Counted from the first letter of the stretch, positions 12,401-23,360 are shown. The stretch: 64,000 nucleotides of DNA from Reticulitermes speratus (GCA_021186555.1 JAJKFL010000003.1:46473908-46537907); one strand, 5' to 3'. The notes: generated from the letters alone by a model not told the origin. Made by a program: numbers and translations.

Positions 12401-15400
12401 GGAAACATGTAGTAGTGTAGTGTGGTTTTTGAATATGTTATTGTGAATCTGTGACAATTCGAGTGCATTTGTTCGTTGATAATAAGAAATCGAACTATAT
12501 GCACGGAATGGAAAATATAAGATTATTAAAGAGCTGTGTTTGTTTTCCTCACAGTAGGCAGGTGGAATGTACAGACAGACCGAGCCATAGAAGAGAATTA
12601 GCTTCATATCAAAACTCAGCAGAATATTCAAGGAAAATCCGTTTTTTCCTTTTCCAAGGCTAATCAATGTCGGCTAAAATTAAAGTAACTTTTAGATTTA
12701 TTTTAATTTGGCACCATGGAAAATGTGTTTAGATAAAATATCATTTACTTTTGAATCAAAATTGATGACCTTGCATTTAACGTCACCATAAAATATACAT
12801 CACCTGTAATCCACTGTACTCCAGACGGTCTTCCTCAGGTAATTCGTGGTGTCATCATCCAAAAATTTTAACTTTAAGAAAGACGTAATTGCGGGAGCAC
12901 AGAATGCCGTCAGTCCTGCCAACCCCTTCCGAACAGAGAAGTCGAATATTTTCCGTAAGTAGAGCCTGAAATCTGCTTGAGGATCCTGGAGTGAGTGGCC
13001 ATTGATACCGAAGGCGCAGGACGCTATGACGTCGGTGGTGTATCTATGCATCGTCTCCGCCACATCCACTGGGGATCCTGTTAACAGCCCGTGGGGAAAT
13101 GGCTACTACATTTTCAGTTACTAAATACAGCTGCTGCCCTCAAATATAACGGAACCTTTTTTGTAATTGAAAGTCTTTTAAAATTTGACCAGTAATTTCG
13201 TTTTGTTAAATAAAACTTCATTACGACATTATTAGGTGTCAGTATTGAAGGTTCGATTGCTATCATTTATAAGCACACACGGATCCTACAGCGCTTACGT
13301 AGTCGGACAGACAGACATACGTTTATAAGTGATATATACATATATACTGAACTGCTGGGGCTGAGAGAGAGCCAGACTGACTGTGTAAAGCGATAAGGCT
13401 GGAGCGTTTTTAGTTCCATGATTTCTGTCTTCTAAGAAGCAATTCCCCGCTGTTGGGGAAATTAGTATCACACGGTGCTGACGAAGCAGCTGTTCCCAAT
13501 CTTAATTCTACACGTCACTTTCAGAAAGGCCTTAACCTTTATGCCTCCTGTGTATCTCAAGCAGCAGCTGTATAAGCACAAACAAAGATCCTCGCGTGCT
13601 TACGTAGTCAAGCAGGCATATTTTAAAGCTTGTAAGTGGTATATACATATATACTGAACTGTTGTGGCTGAGAGATAGCGAGACTGACTGTGTAAAGCAA
13701 TAAGGCTGACATTTATTTATTTACAACATTTCTGTTCTCTAAGAAGCAAGTCCGTGCAGTTGCGCAGTTACGGTCACGCGATACTGACGAAGCAGCTGTT
13801 CCCATTTTTAATTCTACACGGCATTTTTACGAAGGCCTTTATCTTTTTGCCTCACATGTATCTCAGGCACCAGTACCAAAGCTTTTCTTTTTTTTGCGTG
13901 AGTGGACACACTACACGTTGTCACTATGCACGTCGCACTGTGCGCAATTTTTGAATATTTGTGCAAGTTTTCTAGTTTACACAGTGTTAAGGAGCACGCT
14001 GCATCTACGGCTGATATTTACTTTTCTAAAAACAGAAAGTCTCTACTAAACTTTCTTTGCGGAAAAGCATACTTTAATTGCGCAGAGTCAACTTATCGCA
14101 CAATAGTCACTTTATTGCGACTGAACTACAGTCGACTTCGAATCTCCAATTATTAGGTCGAGTTAAAATCTGTGGTGGAATAGATTTATAATTCGTATTT
14201 CTTGGAATCGTAAAACACAAAAAGCTTAATTCCTCTTTTCGCTCTGTTTCAGGGAATTCTTCGTTACACTTAACTACTGAAGATTTTTGTATATTGGTCG
14301 TGTCTCTTAATCTTAGAATGGTGATAGTCGGATGTCAGTGACTGAATTGAACTCTACTACGTCGAAGGCAAAGTATCAGTTCTTTAAATGTTTTAAATTT
14401 TCATTTGTATTGTGACTAGGAAAATATGCTGGAAAACTTTTTTAAAAATATATTTTCAAAGATGCTATTGGCAGTATTTACAGTATACAACGAAATCATA
14501 GAATTGTTCCTATAACCAATTTATGTAACTATTAGTGCGTGAAACAGAAGTTAAAGAGAGGGAAATATAAATAACATTAATGACAGAAGACTAAAAACCC
14601 TGTGCCTGATGGTGAGCTGGTTACAGCACGATATGTTTCGGTCGTTTATGTTTGTAACTTTTGTATAAACAGTTCAGTTCGTGGTTCAGTTCAGCATGTG
14701 GTATTGCAGACAAGGGCGGCATAAGTAAGAATGGATCGGATGAGTAATGTACATAGGGTTAATTGGGGGGATTGTGAGGGCGTGAAGTCTCGTGTAAGTA
14801 GGGGGAAGATGTTACAAACGGTACCTGTGGCTTTGTTGGTAACCGTACATAGGTGCTTGGTATAAAAGAAATTGTTAGTCATGAAGTATCTTAAAAATTC
14901 ACACTACGTTGCTACTGTAACAAAAGTAACTGCAAGGCCAGCCGTACCAGAAAACATGCGAATTGAGTGTAATCAGCCATGAAACGTTTATAGTATTCAC
15001 ATTTGGAACTTCGCAACACTATCTGAGGATCCCTGAAGATTTGTTGAATTTGGATTTTAAAATGAAAATATGTTGAAATTCATTGTTTTAAGAACGACTC
15101 ATAATTCGTACGTAATTTAGTTACGGTAGAATTGAATATTTATTAAAACATTAGGACCACAAAATTATTACTTTCCACTCTTCAGATCCGAGATTTGATG
15201 TAATTCCGCTTCCCTTTATTCTTCATATGTACCATAAAATCCGTGCATCCACAGAGTCTTGTGCTAAAAGACGTATTTCTTGTCGTTGTAGACAGACAAG
15301 AATGTAAAGGCCGTTTTCTGTAATTAAAATCGCAAATCTACCTTACTTTCTATAAATACCTTAACCCAAATTTCAGTTTCAGAAAAGGAAATGGTGGAAG

Positions 15401-15944
15401 GCTCAGTCTCAGAAAAACTTACCTTCAGCACTGGCTTTGTCCAGGTAGTCAGCCAGTTCCTTACCGCAGGTATCCACCAGGTAGAACATCATCTTCATTT
15501 TACCCGAAGTATACACTGGGGTCAAATTTGTTCTGAGATAGCGCCAATGTTGACCTTTTATCACAAACAGACTCCTGCTGAATAGGGGTCAAGCTTTTCG
15601 TTTAAAGAGATAATGCGATCTATGAAGTACTGTGAATCCTTCACCAGAATATTCTTCACTAGCTCCAAGTCACGGATCAACAAACTGGGCTTATCAAACG
15701 AGAAAATTCCGACATAGGGCTTGTCTCTGTGTTCGTCATATATTTGCTGAAGATGTTTCCCAATATTCACTTTCTGGAAGACACAGTTCTTAAGATTGCC
15801 AAAAAACGGTGTGGGTTTTACGTAAGGGATGCCGACTTTCTGCCAGAATTTGAAGTTTCGAGTGAAATAGAAATACAAGAAAATAAAAGTAGCAGACAGG
15901 AAAACGACAAGAATGAATGTTAGTGAGTCGAACATAAGCATCAT
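6313..15944 (-). CDS. Gene A: CYP6-type cytochrome P450, six exons, one frameshift
   Basis: Predicted microsomal monooxygenase using NADPH-P450 reductase; this clan mostly handles plant compounds, insecticides or endogenous lipids, and the substrate cannot be read from sequence. Coding exons: 15423-15944, 12804-13077, 9921-10045, 9066-9287, 8357-8620, 6313-6482. All joins are GT-AG and in phase, giving about 525 residues if one missing base in exon 1 is allowed for. Landmarks are the N-terminal anchor, hinge PYVKPTPFFGN, WRYLR (helix C), AAGFETS (helix I), ETLRR (ExxR), FDPDRF and PFGEGPRMCIG (heme cysteine). The start is the first of two adjacent ATGs at 15942-15944. The frameshift, after LDP in exon 1, runs into TGA. 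It may be a real null allele or a base-calling error, because every other exon is open. Confidence 0.85.
6483..8356 (-). other. Gene A intron 5
   Basis: Non-coding. It matches 30923-32971 and in part 52752-56083. About 190 bp present at 31290-31480 in the second copy, with an equivalent at 53400-53590 in the third, is missing here near 6860, so this copy carries the deletion. Confidence 0.7.
8357..8620 (-). CDS. Gene A exon 5: ExxR, PxRF and heme-binding loop
   Basis: 264 nt, open. It begins with the last two bases of Glu, then TLRRYPILPFLDRMC, giving ExxR. Later come FPEPEKFDPDRF and LPFGEGPRMCIG with the axial cysteine. The donor is TGCATAG/GTAATA. Reading past the donor gives only a short intronic tail. 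Confidence 0.92.
8861..8900 (+). ncRNA. Degenerate hammerhead-like motif in gene A intron 4
   Basis: CTCAAGATGACC, a short stem-loop, GGCC, then AAAACATGTAGGAGG. The layout matches the other cores, with CUGAUGA and GAAAC both altered. It is probably a dead fragment of a Penelope-like element. Confidence 0.25.
9066..9287 (-). CDS. Gene A exon 4: helix I and K-helix approach
   Basis: 222 nt. It codes for IEGDVLVAQAFTFLAAGFET, the oxygen-activating helix I motif AGFETS, then YELALHPEMQHRLRAEILQ and EMSYLDRVVS. The donor TCAG/GTGAGG splits a Glu codon that exon 5 completes, restoring VVSETLRR. Confidence 0.9.
9921..10045 (-). CDS. Gene A exon 3
   Basis: 125 nt. It codes for REKNGVVRNDFLDCMMELRK and a hydrophilic tail that varies between gene copies. 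Acceptor TTTTCAG and donor CC/GTAAGT are both good. Confidence 0.88.
10046..12803 (-). other. Gene A intron 2
   Basis: Mostly featureless, with short C-runs near 10131. It aligns patchily with 61992-63365 in gene D. The segment about 12230-12480 has no match in gene D; it holds the motif at 12347-12386 and a partial inverted copy near 12395-12420, so it is likely an insertion younger than the A/D split. A 75-codon plus-strand frame at 11441-11668 has a hydrophobic start but no recognisable family. Confidence 0.55.
12347..12386 (-). ncRNA. Hammerhead-like motif in gene A intron 2
   Basis: On the minus strand: TTGATGA, a stem-loop made by GGACC and GGTCC with an AGTAA loop, then GAAACATGTAGGGG. 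The palindrome ACATGT follows the core, as in the dimer-forming minimal hammerheads of Penelope-like elements. The first core base is T instead of C. Confidence 0.4.
12804..13077 (-). CDS. Gene A exon 2
   Basis: 274 nt, open throughout, bounded by TTAACAG and CAG/GTGATG. It codes for SPVDVAETMHRYTTDVIASC and continues with AFGINGHSLQDPQADF. The TTDVI.SCAFG block is a CYP6 family signature. The phase fits exon 1 (joined codon Gly) and exon 3 (joined codon Arg). Confidence 0.9.
13265..13880. repeat. Tandem duplication of about 300 bp in gene A intron 1
   Basis: Two diverged direct copies share GCTTACGTAGTC, GATATATACATATATACTGA or its one-base variant, GACTGACTGTGTAAAGC, and TGACGAAGCAGCTGTTCCCA. 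The first copy spans about 13265-13560 and the second about 13560-13880. A single copy of part of it lies in gene D intron 1 at 63800-63960. Confidence 0.75.
14580..14890 (-). mobile_element. LINE fragment (reverse transcriptase C-terminal end)
   Basis: The minus strand reads PLLTRDFTPSQSPQLTLCTL, LIRSILTYAA and CNTTC, which resembles the stretch after the RT palm in Jockey-type insect LINEs (LLIRSILTYAAPVW). It is short and truncated, inside gene A intron 1. Confidence 0.5.
15423..15944 (-). CDS. Gene A exon 1: membrane anchor to helix C
   Basis: Starts MMLMFDSLTF, then a strongly hydrophobic segment of about 20 residues and a basic stop-transfer patch (TRNFKFWQK), as in ER-anchored P450s. 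The proline hinge PYVKPTPFF follows. After LDP the frame is lost by one base and resumes as FSRSLFVIKGQHWRYLR and then CGKELADYLDKASAEG, ending at donor GGTAAGT. The length is 522 nt where phase needs 523, which agrees with a single-base loss. Confidence 0.85.
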
Positions 15945-16446
15945 TTCGGGCCGAAACGACGACAGATGCGTTCAGTGTATTAAGTGGGATATTTTGAATT
16001 CTAATGACTTTTAAAATGTAGATCAGAATGTAATATTAAATTAAATTTCTCTGAAATACTTTAAAATCGTTTGATGTGAATGCCCTTCGCAGTGTCTGTA
16101 AGAAAAGCTTTTGAAGATTTATACAAAAGAATGATGAGCATGAAGCTTCTTTTCTGACGTTTGTCAACGAAAGGCTACTAACTGTTTCTTTTGATGTCTG
16201 CCTAAGGACTGGTTACTAACTACTAACATTTTCACGGTTCTCTGATGCAATGGAATGATTGGGGGGGGGGGGGGGAAGGGACCATGGTCCACACTTAGTG
16301 AGCCACCTTGAGATTTGCACAAGGGCAATGGGGCCAAGGTTGGGGCAGCTTTAAGTTCGCAGTTTCGTTATTTTTATTTATTTAAAATATAAACTCGAAT
16401 CCGCGATGCCCTGGAAGTACTTCTGTTATATTTCACATATGTGTTG
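15945..16446. other. Gene A upstream flank
   Basis: No gene. The CGCAGTGTCTGTAA block near 16090 also occurs upstream of gene C (46743), so part of the promoter region may be shared. A run of G at 16261-16275 is flanked by unrelated sequence. No clear TATA box or initiator can be assigned. Confidence 0.45.
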
Positions 16447-16660
16447 TAATATGGCATAACGTAAACGTAACAATGTGTTCCTGTCACATGTATGATAGTA
16501 ATTTGGCATAACGTAAACGTAACAATGTGTTCCTGTCACATGTATGATAGTAATTTGGCATAACGTAAACGTAACAATGTGTTCCTGTCACATGTATGAT
16601 AGTAATATGGCATAACGTAAAACTTTCAATGTGTTCCTGTCACATGTATGATAGTTTCAG
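16447..16660. repeat. 52-bp tandem minisatellite, array 2
   Basis: TCCTGTCACATG recurs at 16479, 16531, 16583 and 16635. It is the same 52-bp unit as at the left edge, with about four copies here. The offset to array 1 at its single-copy end is 16271 bp, which is the length of the tandem segmental unit. Confidence 0.95.
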
Positions 16661-16980
16661 AACTGTTTCTGCTAATTCATCTTCTAAGAGCTTTCTGCAA
16701 CTGAATTTATATACGTGTCTTTTCTGCTCTCTGTCCACCTGTATTACAACCCATTGGCGTAACTTGGGGGGCAAAGGTGAGGGGGCAACTGACCCCCCCC
16801 CAATATTTATTCTACCTATTAAATTTCTTAGCTGCTAAATTAAGGAGGGGTAAGTGAAAAATCGAAATGAGTGTGGGGGAAAGGTGTGTAATTATGCTTA
16901 ATATTTTACATGTTCCGTGCAGTTGTTTTACATATGTAAGATTTTTATTACCAACTGCTGCACAGTAACGTTATGCACTC

Positions 16981-17020
16981 CTACATATTTCGGCTGACTA
17001 TCTCAGCCATCATCAGGGAG
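16981..17020 (-). ncRNA. Hammerhead-like motif (left arm, copy 2)
   Basis: On the minus strand: CTGATGA, stem-loop GGCTGAGATAGTCAGCC, then GAAATATGTAGG. The CTGATGA box is intact here, unlike the copy at 710-748, but GAAAC is GAAAT. Confidence 0.4.
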
Positions 17021-17584
17021 TCATCTTACATAGACATAAGCAGCTTACATCGTATCTCTGAATGGTAATTGCCCATTTCTGAGAGCTTTAGTCACTGATT
17101 TTTTTAGTTTAAATTTCATATGATAAAATGGAGGTATAAAATCTATATAAAACCTGTCTCCAAACATCTGTCTCTCAAACACTTCCAGTTGTTGCGGGGT
17201 GGAGACCTGTAATATTATACCCGTTCACAGTGAACAGTACAGAGGTATTACTTAAGAAATGAACACCGGTTACCACAGCCAGGAATATGTATATACAGGT
17301 ACTTGTATTGATATGAATAGTAATATTTCAAAATTTAAATAAATTTATTTTAGAATTTATTTTAATCACTTACATTTATTGTATAATATTACAGTTCCCT
17401 CCCCACAAAAACTGGAAGTGGTTGTGAGATAGATGTTATATAGATTTTATACCTTGATTTTATGTATTATCATACTGCATTTTATCATATGTAATTTAAC
17501 TAAGTAACCAGTGACTACGCCTGTGACAAATGTGCAAATACCATTCAGAGACACGACTTACGCTGCTTATGTTTATGTACGATG

Positions 17585-17630
17585 ACTCCCTGATGATGGC
17601 TGAGATAGTCAGCCGAAACATATAGGTGTG
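17585..17630 (+). ncRNA. Hammerhead-like motif (right arm, copy 2, intact core)
   Basis: CTGATGA at 17590-17596, the same GGCTGA/TCAGCC stem, then GAAAC at 17615-17619 and ATATAGGTGTG. The core is identical to that at 1321-1350, so it has been kept since the duplication. Confidence 0.5.
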
Positions 17631-17814
17631 TGAATACATTTATTGTCCATTGGTTGGTAATAAACAACATAAATAAGGGTGCATGTATGTTAAGGACTGG
17701 TTCAAACCAATCTTGCCCCTGTTCCTAACTCGACTCCTTAGCTTGAACCTTAACACCCATGGTCGATTTCCCACCCGCCAATGGAATTAACCAATTTACG
17801 CATGTGTTACAACC

Positions 17815-19320
17815 GTTCGTTGTTTGCTAGGCTTAAGAATTATTCGAAGGAAAACCTCAAAATACTCTTCGCTTTGACATATTAATATTGAACGGTCTTT
17901 TTGTGTTGCTTAATATTACACAGAATGCGATATTAACAGTAATATTTATCACTGATTATTTGTCCACAACTTAGTTTATATCATTTTTTTGTGGTTAGAA
18001 ATAAAGCGGACATTTCTGCTTTGCTACACGTTGGAGGAGAAATTTTACGTATCCTGATAGGGTAATGACTTTACTAATTACTGGACCACTGGGCTTAACA
18101 TGATAGCCGAAAATGATTATGTATACGTTTTGTTGCGAGAGAGTGAGATTGCTAGCCGTCAGTTACGGGTGGTTCGAAACCGTCTGTAGACAGCAGAACA
18201 AATGTCAAGTGCAGTGCATGTTCTTTCTCTTGGCTGTCATAACATTTACAGAAGGGTTCGAATCGTGTGTGAGCAACTGCGAAAGTAAAGAATCATCAAG
18301 CTTGACTAATTCCTAAAACTAATTTCTACAAGCTGAAGTACTGATAACTTACAAGAATATATAGATTCTATTGTTTGATACCATTAAGCTTCGAACCGAA
18401 ACCAAATGTAAAAATGTGCATAAGAGTTGTTATTCCTTATAACATCCCTTGACAATGTCTCCGTAATCGTTTATCTTCGTATATAAGTGGCTTTTTATAT
18501 GGTTATAATTCAACCTGATGAACGTTCTCCCGAAGTATGGCAGATTCCCTCTAAATAACCTCTCTATATATATACATATTAAACTTTAATTTTATTCCCT
18601 TATTAGTTACGATTTCCAATACCTACTCTTTTATATTAAATATGGGGAAGTATGATGTGTACAAATCAAGTTGTTAATATCTTCCAAAGTTTGCCGGAGC
18701 TCGATTGAACTTCATCAGTCCATAATTTGCAGACCCCCACAATACTTGGTGAATTGTGTTTGGTCCGGATTACGTAGACTTTCACCTTCTGGCCTTGGCC
18801 GTCTGATCTTCGTTAAACTGAACCACAACAGAGGGCGACGTGAGTCGCTGCTTCGTTGAATTACATTCTTACGTAACATACGAGGGTTTCTGAGAACCGG
18901 TTTTTTGTCGCCGTCACTCTGCCTTGATGCAGCTTGTTTCAGTTCTTGTGTTGATGAAAGTAATGGCGGCGACTCAAATGATTTATTCTGTGCATTTCAC
19001 TGAGCAAATTGTTTGAGTCGGCAACGTCTCGTACTTCTCGGTAACTGAATATATTCAATCACTGCCAGGACACCGACTACATTTACTGAGGGTTCATATA
19101 TAAAGCTAACTTAATGTACAAATTACGAACACATTAAATGTATGATCTTTCACTTTCCCACATGTTTCGGCACGTCTGTGGCATCCTCAGGGAGTTCATA
19201 CACCAAATTGAAAACTTGCTGTTACAGAATGGAACACATCCGTAATAATCGTCAAATAGAACATTCAGCAGCTAAACTCTGGTTTAGGATGGCTAGTATA
19301 TAAAAGTTCATTCATTCTGT
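17815..19320. other. No gene seen; second copy of 1546-2640, then repeats
   Basis: Bases up to about 18920 match 1546-2640. From 18930 to 19095 the sequence joins a repeat family also found at 34590-34750 and 35620-35780. A hammerhead-like core follows at 19160-19192. Confidence 0.55.
19160..19192 (-). ncRNA. Hammerhead-like motif, degenerate
   Basis: On the minus strand: CTGAGGA, an imperfect stem-loop, then GAAACATGTGGG. The T-to-G change in the CUGAUGA box and the G in the cleavage triplet suggest it is inactive. Confidence 0.3.
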
Positions 19321-19324
19321 AGTC

Positions 19325-19935
19325 TGTCTTACGTCAGGTCCGTAACCTTTTTCAAAGCGAGTTCTCCACAAGGTGCGATCTAGTGCTTGCTCTTTCAATT
19401 TCCAGTAACTTCTCCTTTCCTTAAGGTCATCCATTAGATGCTTACGCGTTCTTCCTCGTCTTCCCGTCATTTCTATCCTTCCCTCTAACTTCCTTCAATC
19501 ACGTGTTTTCGAAGGCAGTTTCTAAGCAAGATGTGACCAATCGGGTTATCCTTTCTTCTTTTTATTGTATGTAGGATATTCCTCTCCTCCTTGACTCCGT
19601 TTAATTGTTCTTCATTTCTCACACGATCGGTCCAACTGATCTTCTCCATTCTTCTCCAGCACCACATTTCAAAACTTTTCAGATACTTCTGATCTACTTT
19701 CCGAAGTGTCCACGTTTCAGCACCACACAAAGCTATGCTCTAAGTGTAGCACTTTACTAGTTTCTTTCTTAATTTTTAGTCCAGTTTGGTGGTGAAAAGG
19801 GGTTTCTTCTTCTTGAATTCTGGTTTTGCCATGGCAATTCTGGATGTAATTTCACGTGTACACCTTGCATCAATTTTTATCATGCAACCCAAATAATCGA
19901 AATATTCTACATTCTCCAATTGTTTTTAATCTTTC
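19325..19935 (-). mobile_element. LINE fragment, RT C-terminal region (5'-truncated)
   Basis: The minus strand carries the typical LINE sequence FDYLGCMIKIDARCTREI, CGAETWTLRKVDQKYLKSF, WCWRRMEKISWTDRVRNEE and LWRTRF, with stops. It ends with the TGRRGRR and LDRTLWRTRF block usual at the 3' end of this family. It lies where the second segmental copy departs from the first (between 2640 and 3170), so it inserted after duplication or replaced sequence there. Confidence 0.75.
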
Positions 19936-19997
19936 ATAATTTTTTTGGTTATGGTTTGGTTTTGTTCTGTATTTAAGGCTGCTTGTGCAGCTGTATT

Positions 19998-20167
19998 TCA
20001 GAACCTTGTTCGCTTGAAAGATAAAGGCATCTCTCCGTCAAGTTTCAGTTCGAAAGATTTTGAATCAAAAACCTTACACAGAGGCCTGTCATTGCAGGGC
20101 GCCACCTCGAAGCGGGACAGTATGTAACATAGTCCGGTCTTCGTCTTCATCAGAGCGAACCGCATTC
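19998..20167 (-). pseudogene. Orphan P450 exon 6 (type 1), second copy
   Basis: 170 nt with intact acceptor (CTCACAG), open to the stop. It codes for GMRFALMKTKTGLCYILSRF, CNDRPLCKVFDSKSF and LSFKRTRF. It is the duplicate of 3218-3387, and both keep the frame. The next upstream P450 coding piece is the degenerate exon at 28707. Classed as an orphan exon because no partner exons are visible. Confidence 0.85.
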
Positions 20168-21580
20168 CTGTGAGCAGAATCAACAGATCAGATATCAAAA
20201 ACACTCCAATGCATGTGGATTCACCATCTCGCCATGCATGCTGTCAATTGCATTCAATAAAATTTGATAAGCTGCACCTTCTACAAATATTTAAATCTGG
20301 AGACGCAAAAAATTATTTTATTTTAGGAATGTTATGATATAAATCGGAACATAAAAACACTGTGTTAAGGAACCTGACAGATACGCAAGATTTTTGTTTC
20401 AAAAGATTGTACAGTATAACAAAAGGAGATGTGGTAATTATGTGGGTTTACGCAAGATTTTCGTTTCAAAATGTGGATAGTATAAGGGACACAGTTAATG
20501 CACAGGGGATTTGGATAAGGAAAACTGCAGGATAGAATACCCAATGGGTTCGAGCCTTTAGATGCTTCCTTAGAGCGTTGTGGCCCAATATAAGGCCACG
20601 AACCCTCTAAGTTATACATAGCAGAAAAATATATCAAGTACGGGTTCGGGCCCAAAACATATTGGCCGAGCCCTCCTTGGTAAATATCTTCGAAGTGCTT
20701 CGAAGACGTGTTGACTCCCTGCCTTATACGCCCCAATGTAAGTCCCGGTTTTCTTACACGTGCCATTCCAGTCTGAAAAAGACGCCTTTTTGCCAGCAAA
20801 CAGATCCACCTTGTAAAACGTATGAATGAGAGTGGCATATGTCACTAAATTTTTTTTATTAAGATTTCACCTATTTCTATTTTAACGAATTGCTAAATTA
20901 TCGTTATGCAAAAACCACGCAGCAGAAAGCTGCCGGCCTTGGAGTATTAGTGTCCGCGTTGTTTTGCGACCTAAAATCATGTTATGTAATCCTCAAACTT
21001 ACCTGCGACACACACATTAATTTTTTACCATACTTTCCTTGCTTTTCTGAGAAATTTCCACTTCGAAATTCTCAACACAATGTTGGTCTCCCCGTCGCGC
21101 TTAGTAACTCCCCAACGCCGTGACTTACCTGCCTTCTCATACCAAGTTATACATATGTTGACTACGTCTCTCATCATTTGTAAACTTCAAAAATTAAATT
21201 CCTTTACTCTTCTGTAAGTAACAAAATTTATACGCTAATTGAGAAACTACGAGTGTAATGAAATTGGAAAGAATCCTTTAAAACTATGCTTTTTCTAAGT
21301 TTAGGTACGATTTTGTCGTTGCCATGTTTGTGTTAGCGTCTGAATGCGACTTGTTGAGATAATTCGTGAAATTTTGCTGTTGTTTACATTCTATCTATAT
21401 AATCTTGCCTCACTGATGGGCCCACTTAGAAATAAAGGCTACAAGCTTATTTTGCCTATGAAACATATCACAGATATACTGCATACTTCTCGTAATAATG
21501 TAAGAATCAAATAGTATCGAAGGTACAAAAACTCTTTCCTCTTTGGCTGAGGGTGGCTCTTTAGCAAAGACGAACGGTAT
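20168..21580. other. No gene recognised
   Basis: Matches 3388-4490 up to about 21285, then unrelated sequence to the transposon. A 157-codon minus-strand frame at 20365-20838 is the longest here; the counterpart in the first copy is broken into two frames, so coding potential is doubtful. Confidence 0.5.
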
Positions 21581-21590
21581 GTTTTATCAC

Positions 21591-22215
21591 GGTTCCATGA
21601 CATAAGCCCACACGACGAAAGCCCACACGACAATTGCGCACAGATAAAACCCCACTGTCATGAATACTCACAGGAAAAATACCCACACCGATAAATGCTC
21701 ACAGGGATAAATGCTCACACGGATATATGCTCACACGGATGAATGCTCACAAGGATGAATGCTCACAAGGATAATTGCTCAGAAGGACAAATGCGCACAC
21801 GGGCGAATTGTCACACAGGAAAGTACGTACATAGAAGAATTCTCATTTTCACAATACTATCAAGTAATGTAGTGTTAAAAGAGCGTGAAATCGGCAGCTA
21901 ACGCAGATACACTAACCTCTTCAGCAACGGGTGAAATTGAATCTTTAACGAAGAAAGACATCATTGGTTTTTGGGGAGGCACTAAGGACGTTAGTAAAAA
22001 TAATTCCCAAGTAGGATTAAAAGACATAGTGAAATCTGTGGAATTAATAGTCATACGAACATCATTGTAACGAGTGTCACACAGTGCCACGATTTATGTG
22101 ATAGGTCTTGTGTTAACCCTGAAGTGAAAACATTTAATAGAAAATTGGTGAATCTTATGAAGCCTTTTAAGCATGTTACAGTGATAAAGGTAGAGCTAGA
22201 GAGGAAATTTTTTAC
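21591..22215. repeat. Left inverted end of the MULE, with 16-bp subterminal repeats
   Basis: Starts GGTTCCATGACATAAGCCC. From about 21660 to 21820 there are eight or so 16-bp units of the form GATAAATGCTCACACG. From about 21880 the arm codes for the SGNH-like peptide (FWGGTKDVSKNNSQ). The partner arm is 27953-28573. The arms stop matching just after the peptide FFTRQC. Confidence 0.8.
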
Positions 22216-22345
22216 TAGACAGTGTCTGCATATGAATAAGTTAGGCAAAGAAAGAATAGCATTAAGAATAGCTAATGCTGCTACTACAGTCCTTCAAAAA
22301 CAAACAGAAGAACCAATCAGTATGTATATGAAAACAACAGGATGA
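21885..22345 (+). pseudogene. SGNH/GDSL esterase-like domain (LINE ORF1-type), broken
   Basis: Reading across frames gives ANADTLTSSATGEIESLTKK, DIIGFWGGTKDVSKNNSQ, then CVNPEVKTFNRKLVNLMKPF and LHMNKLGKERIALRIANA. The GTKDV and LHMN..GKE blocks match the SGNH-type esterase domain found in ORF1 of CR1-like LINEs, where the catalytic His falls in the LHMN block. The frame breaks near 22060. An inverted, shorter copy lies at 27949-28284. In the left arm this domain runs on into LINE sequence. Confidence 0.55.
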
Positions 22346-22884
22346 TAGTGTAAGTGATGTTTCAAGTGAGGTCAATATTATCACACAAGAAGAACCTAAA
22401 GAGGAATCACAAGGGGATGATGACGCATGTGAGACAGAATGTAGTGGGAGAAGGAGGTGGAAGATGGAACAGAAGGAAAGAGGAACACATTCATCAGGAA
22501 AACTTAGGAAACAACCAGTGACAAGAAATCAGGATTTTTTTATGGCCAATGGATCTGTCAAAAGTGTGTATTAGTACCAACAGATAGTGATGACAAGGTA
22601 TGCAGTTTTACAAACAATACCACAAATCCTGTAAAAGAAAACAAATAGGAAACTAGTAGTTGTTTAAAATGTGTAAACAATAAAGTGCTAAAGGTATTCC
22701 ACCAGAACATTAGAGGACTGAGAAACAAAATCAATGAACTGTTATGCTCCTTGCATCCATCATTACCACATACTGTGCCTTACAGAACACATATGACAAT
22801 TGGAATTAGATCATGTTCACACAGAAAACTTTAAATGAGGTGCTAAATATTGTAGGAAGATCTAGATAAAGGAGGAGTATTTTC

Positions 22885-23360
22885 GTGCACAAAACTTTAA
22901 AATTTGCTAACATCAATTTGGATGATTACTGTAAAGATCAAGATATGGAAACCTGTGAATTAAAGTTAGAATCCATATTTTCCAATATATGTATACTAAC
23001 TTTATATAGAACCCCATCTGGAAATTTTGATCAGTTTTTAAATAGACTAGAATCCATCTTCAGTATGTTGCATAGCCCAAAAACAGAATTTATTATCTGT
23101 GGTGACATAAGTGTAAATATCTTGTCGACAGTAACAGAAAACAAAACCTGGATTCATTGTTGTTATCTTACAATCTATCCACTACCATTACTTTTCCAAA
23201 AAGAGTTCAAAGTAGTTCCAAATCAGCGATAGATAATATATTCATTGATAACTCGAAGTTAGAAAATTATATTGTAGAACCTGTTATAAATGGCTTACCT
23301 GATCATGATGCTCAGACCATAGAGATAAATAAAATTAATCTGCAGTCTAGCAATCAATAA
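22885..23360 (+). pseudogene. LINE endonuclease (APE-type) fragment, frameshifted
   Basis: Two overlapping frames cover it: KTLKFANINLDDYCKDQD, CILTLYRTPSGNFDQFLN and FIICGDISVNIL in the first; LSTTITFPKRVQSSSKSAID and NGLPDHDAQTIEIN in the second. The GD.N and SDH-like (PDH) blocks are the metal and catalytic motifs of AP-type endonucleases; S to P in the last motif would be damaging. The frame switches near 23160. Confidence 0.7.

Larger units (their letters stand above)
16752..17806. mobile_element. hAT-like non-autonomous DNA transposon, copy 2
   Basis: The same element as at 481-1537. TTACAACC flanks it at 16744-16751 and 17807-17814. Ends read inward are CATTGGCGTAACTTGG and CACATGCGTAAATTGG, a 16-base inverted pair with few mismatches. 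The identical target duplication in both copies shows it was present before the segment was duplicated. Confidence 0.72.

Noticed and set aside
20365..20838. 157-codon minus-strand frame
   Set aside because: In the first segmental copy (3698-4070) the same stretch is split into two frames by indels, which argues against a protein under selection.
21660..21820. Possible CRISPR-like array of short repeats
   Set aside because: The 16-bp units are head-to-tail without spacers and lie in transposon ends of an insect genome.
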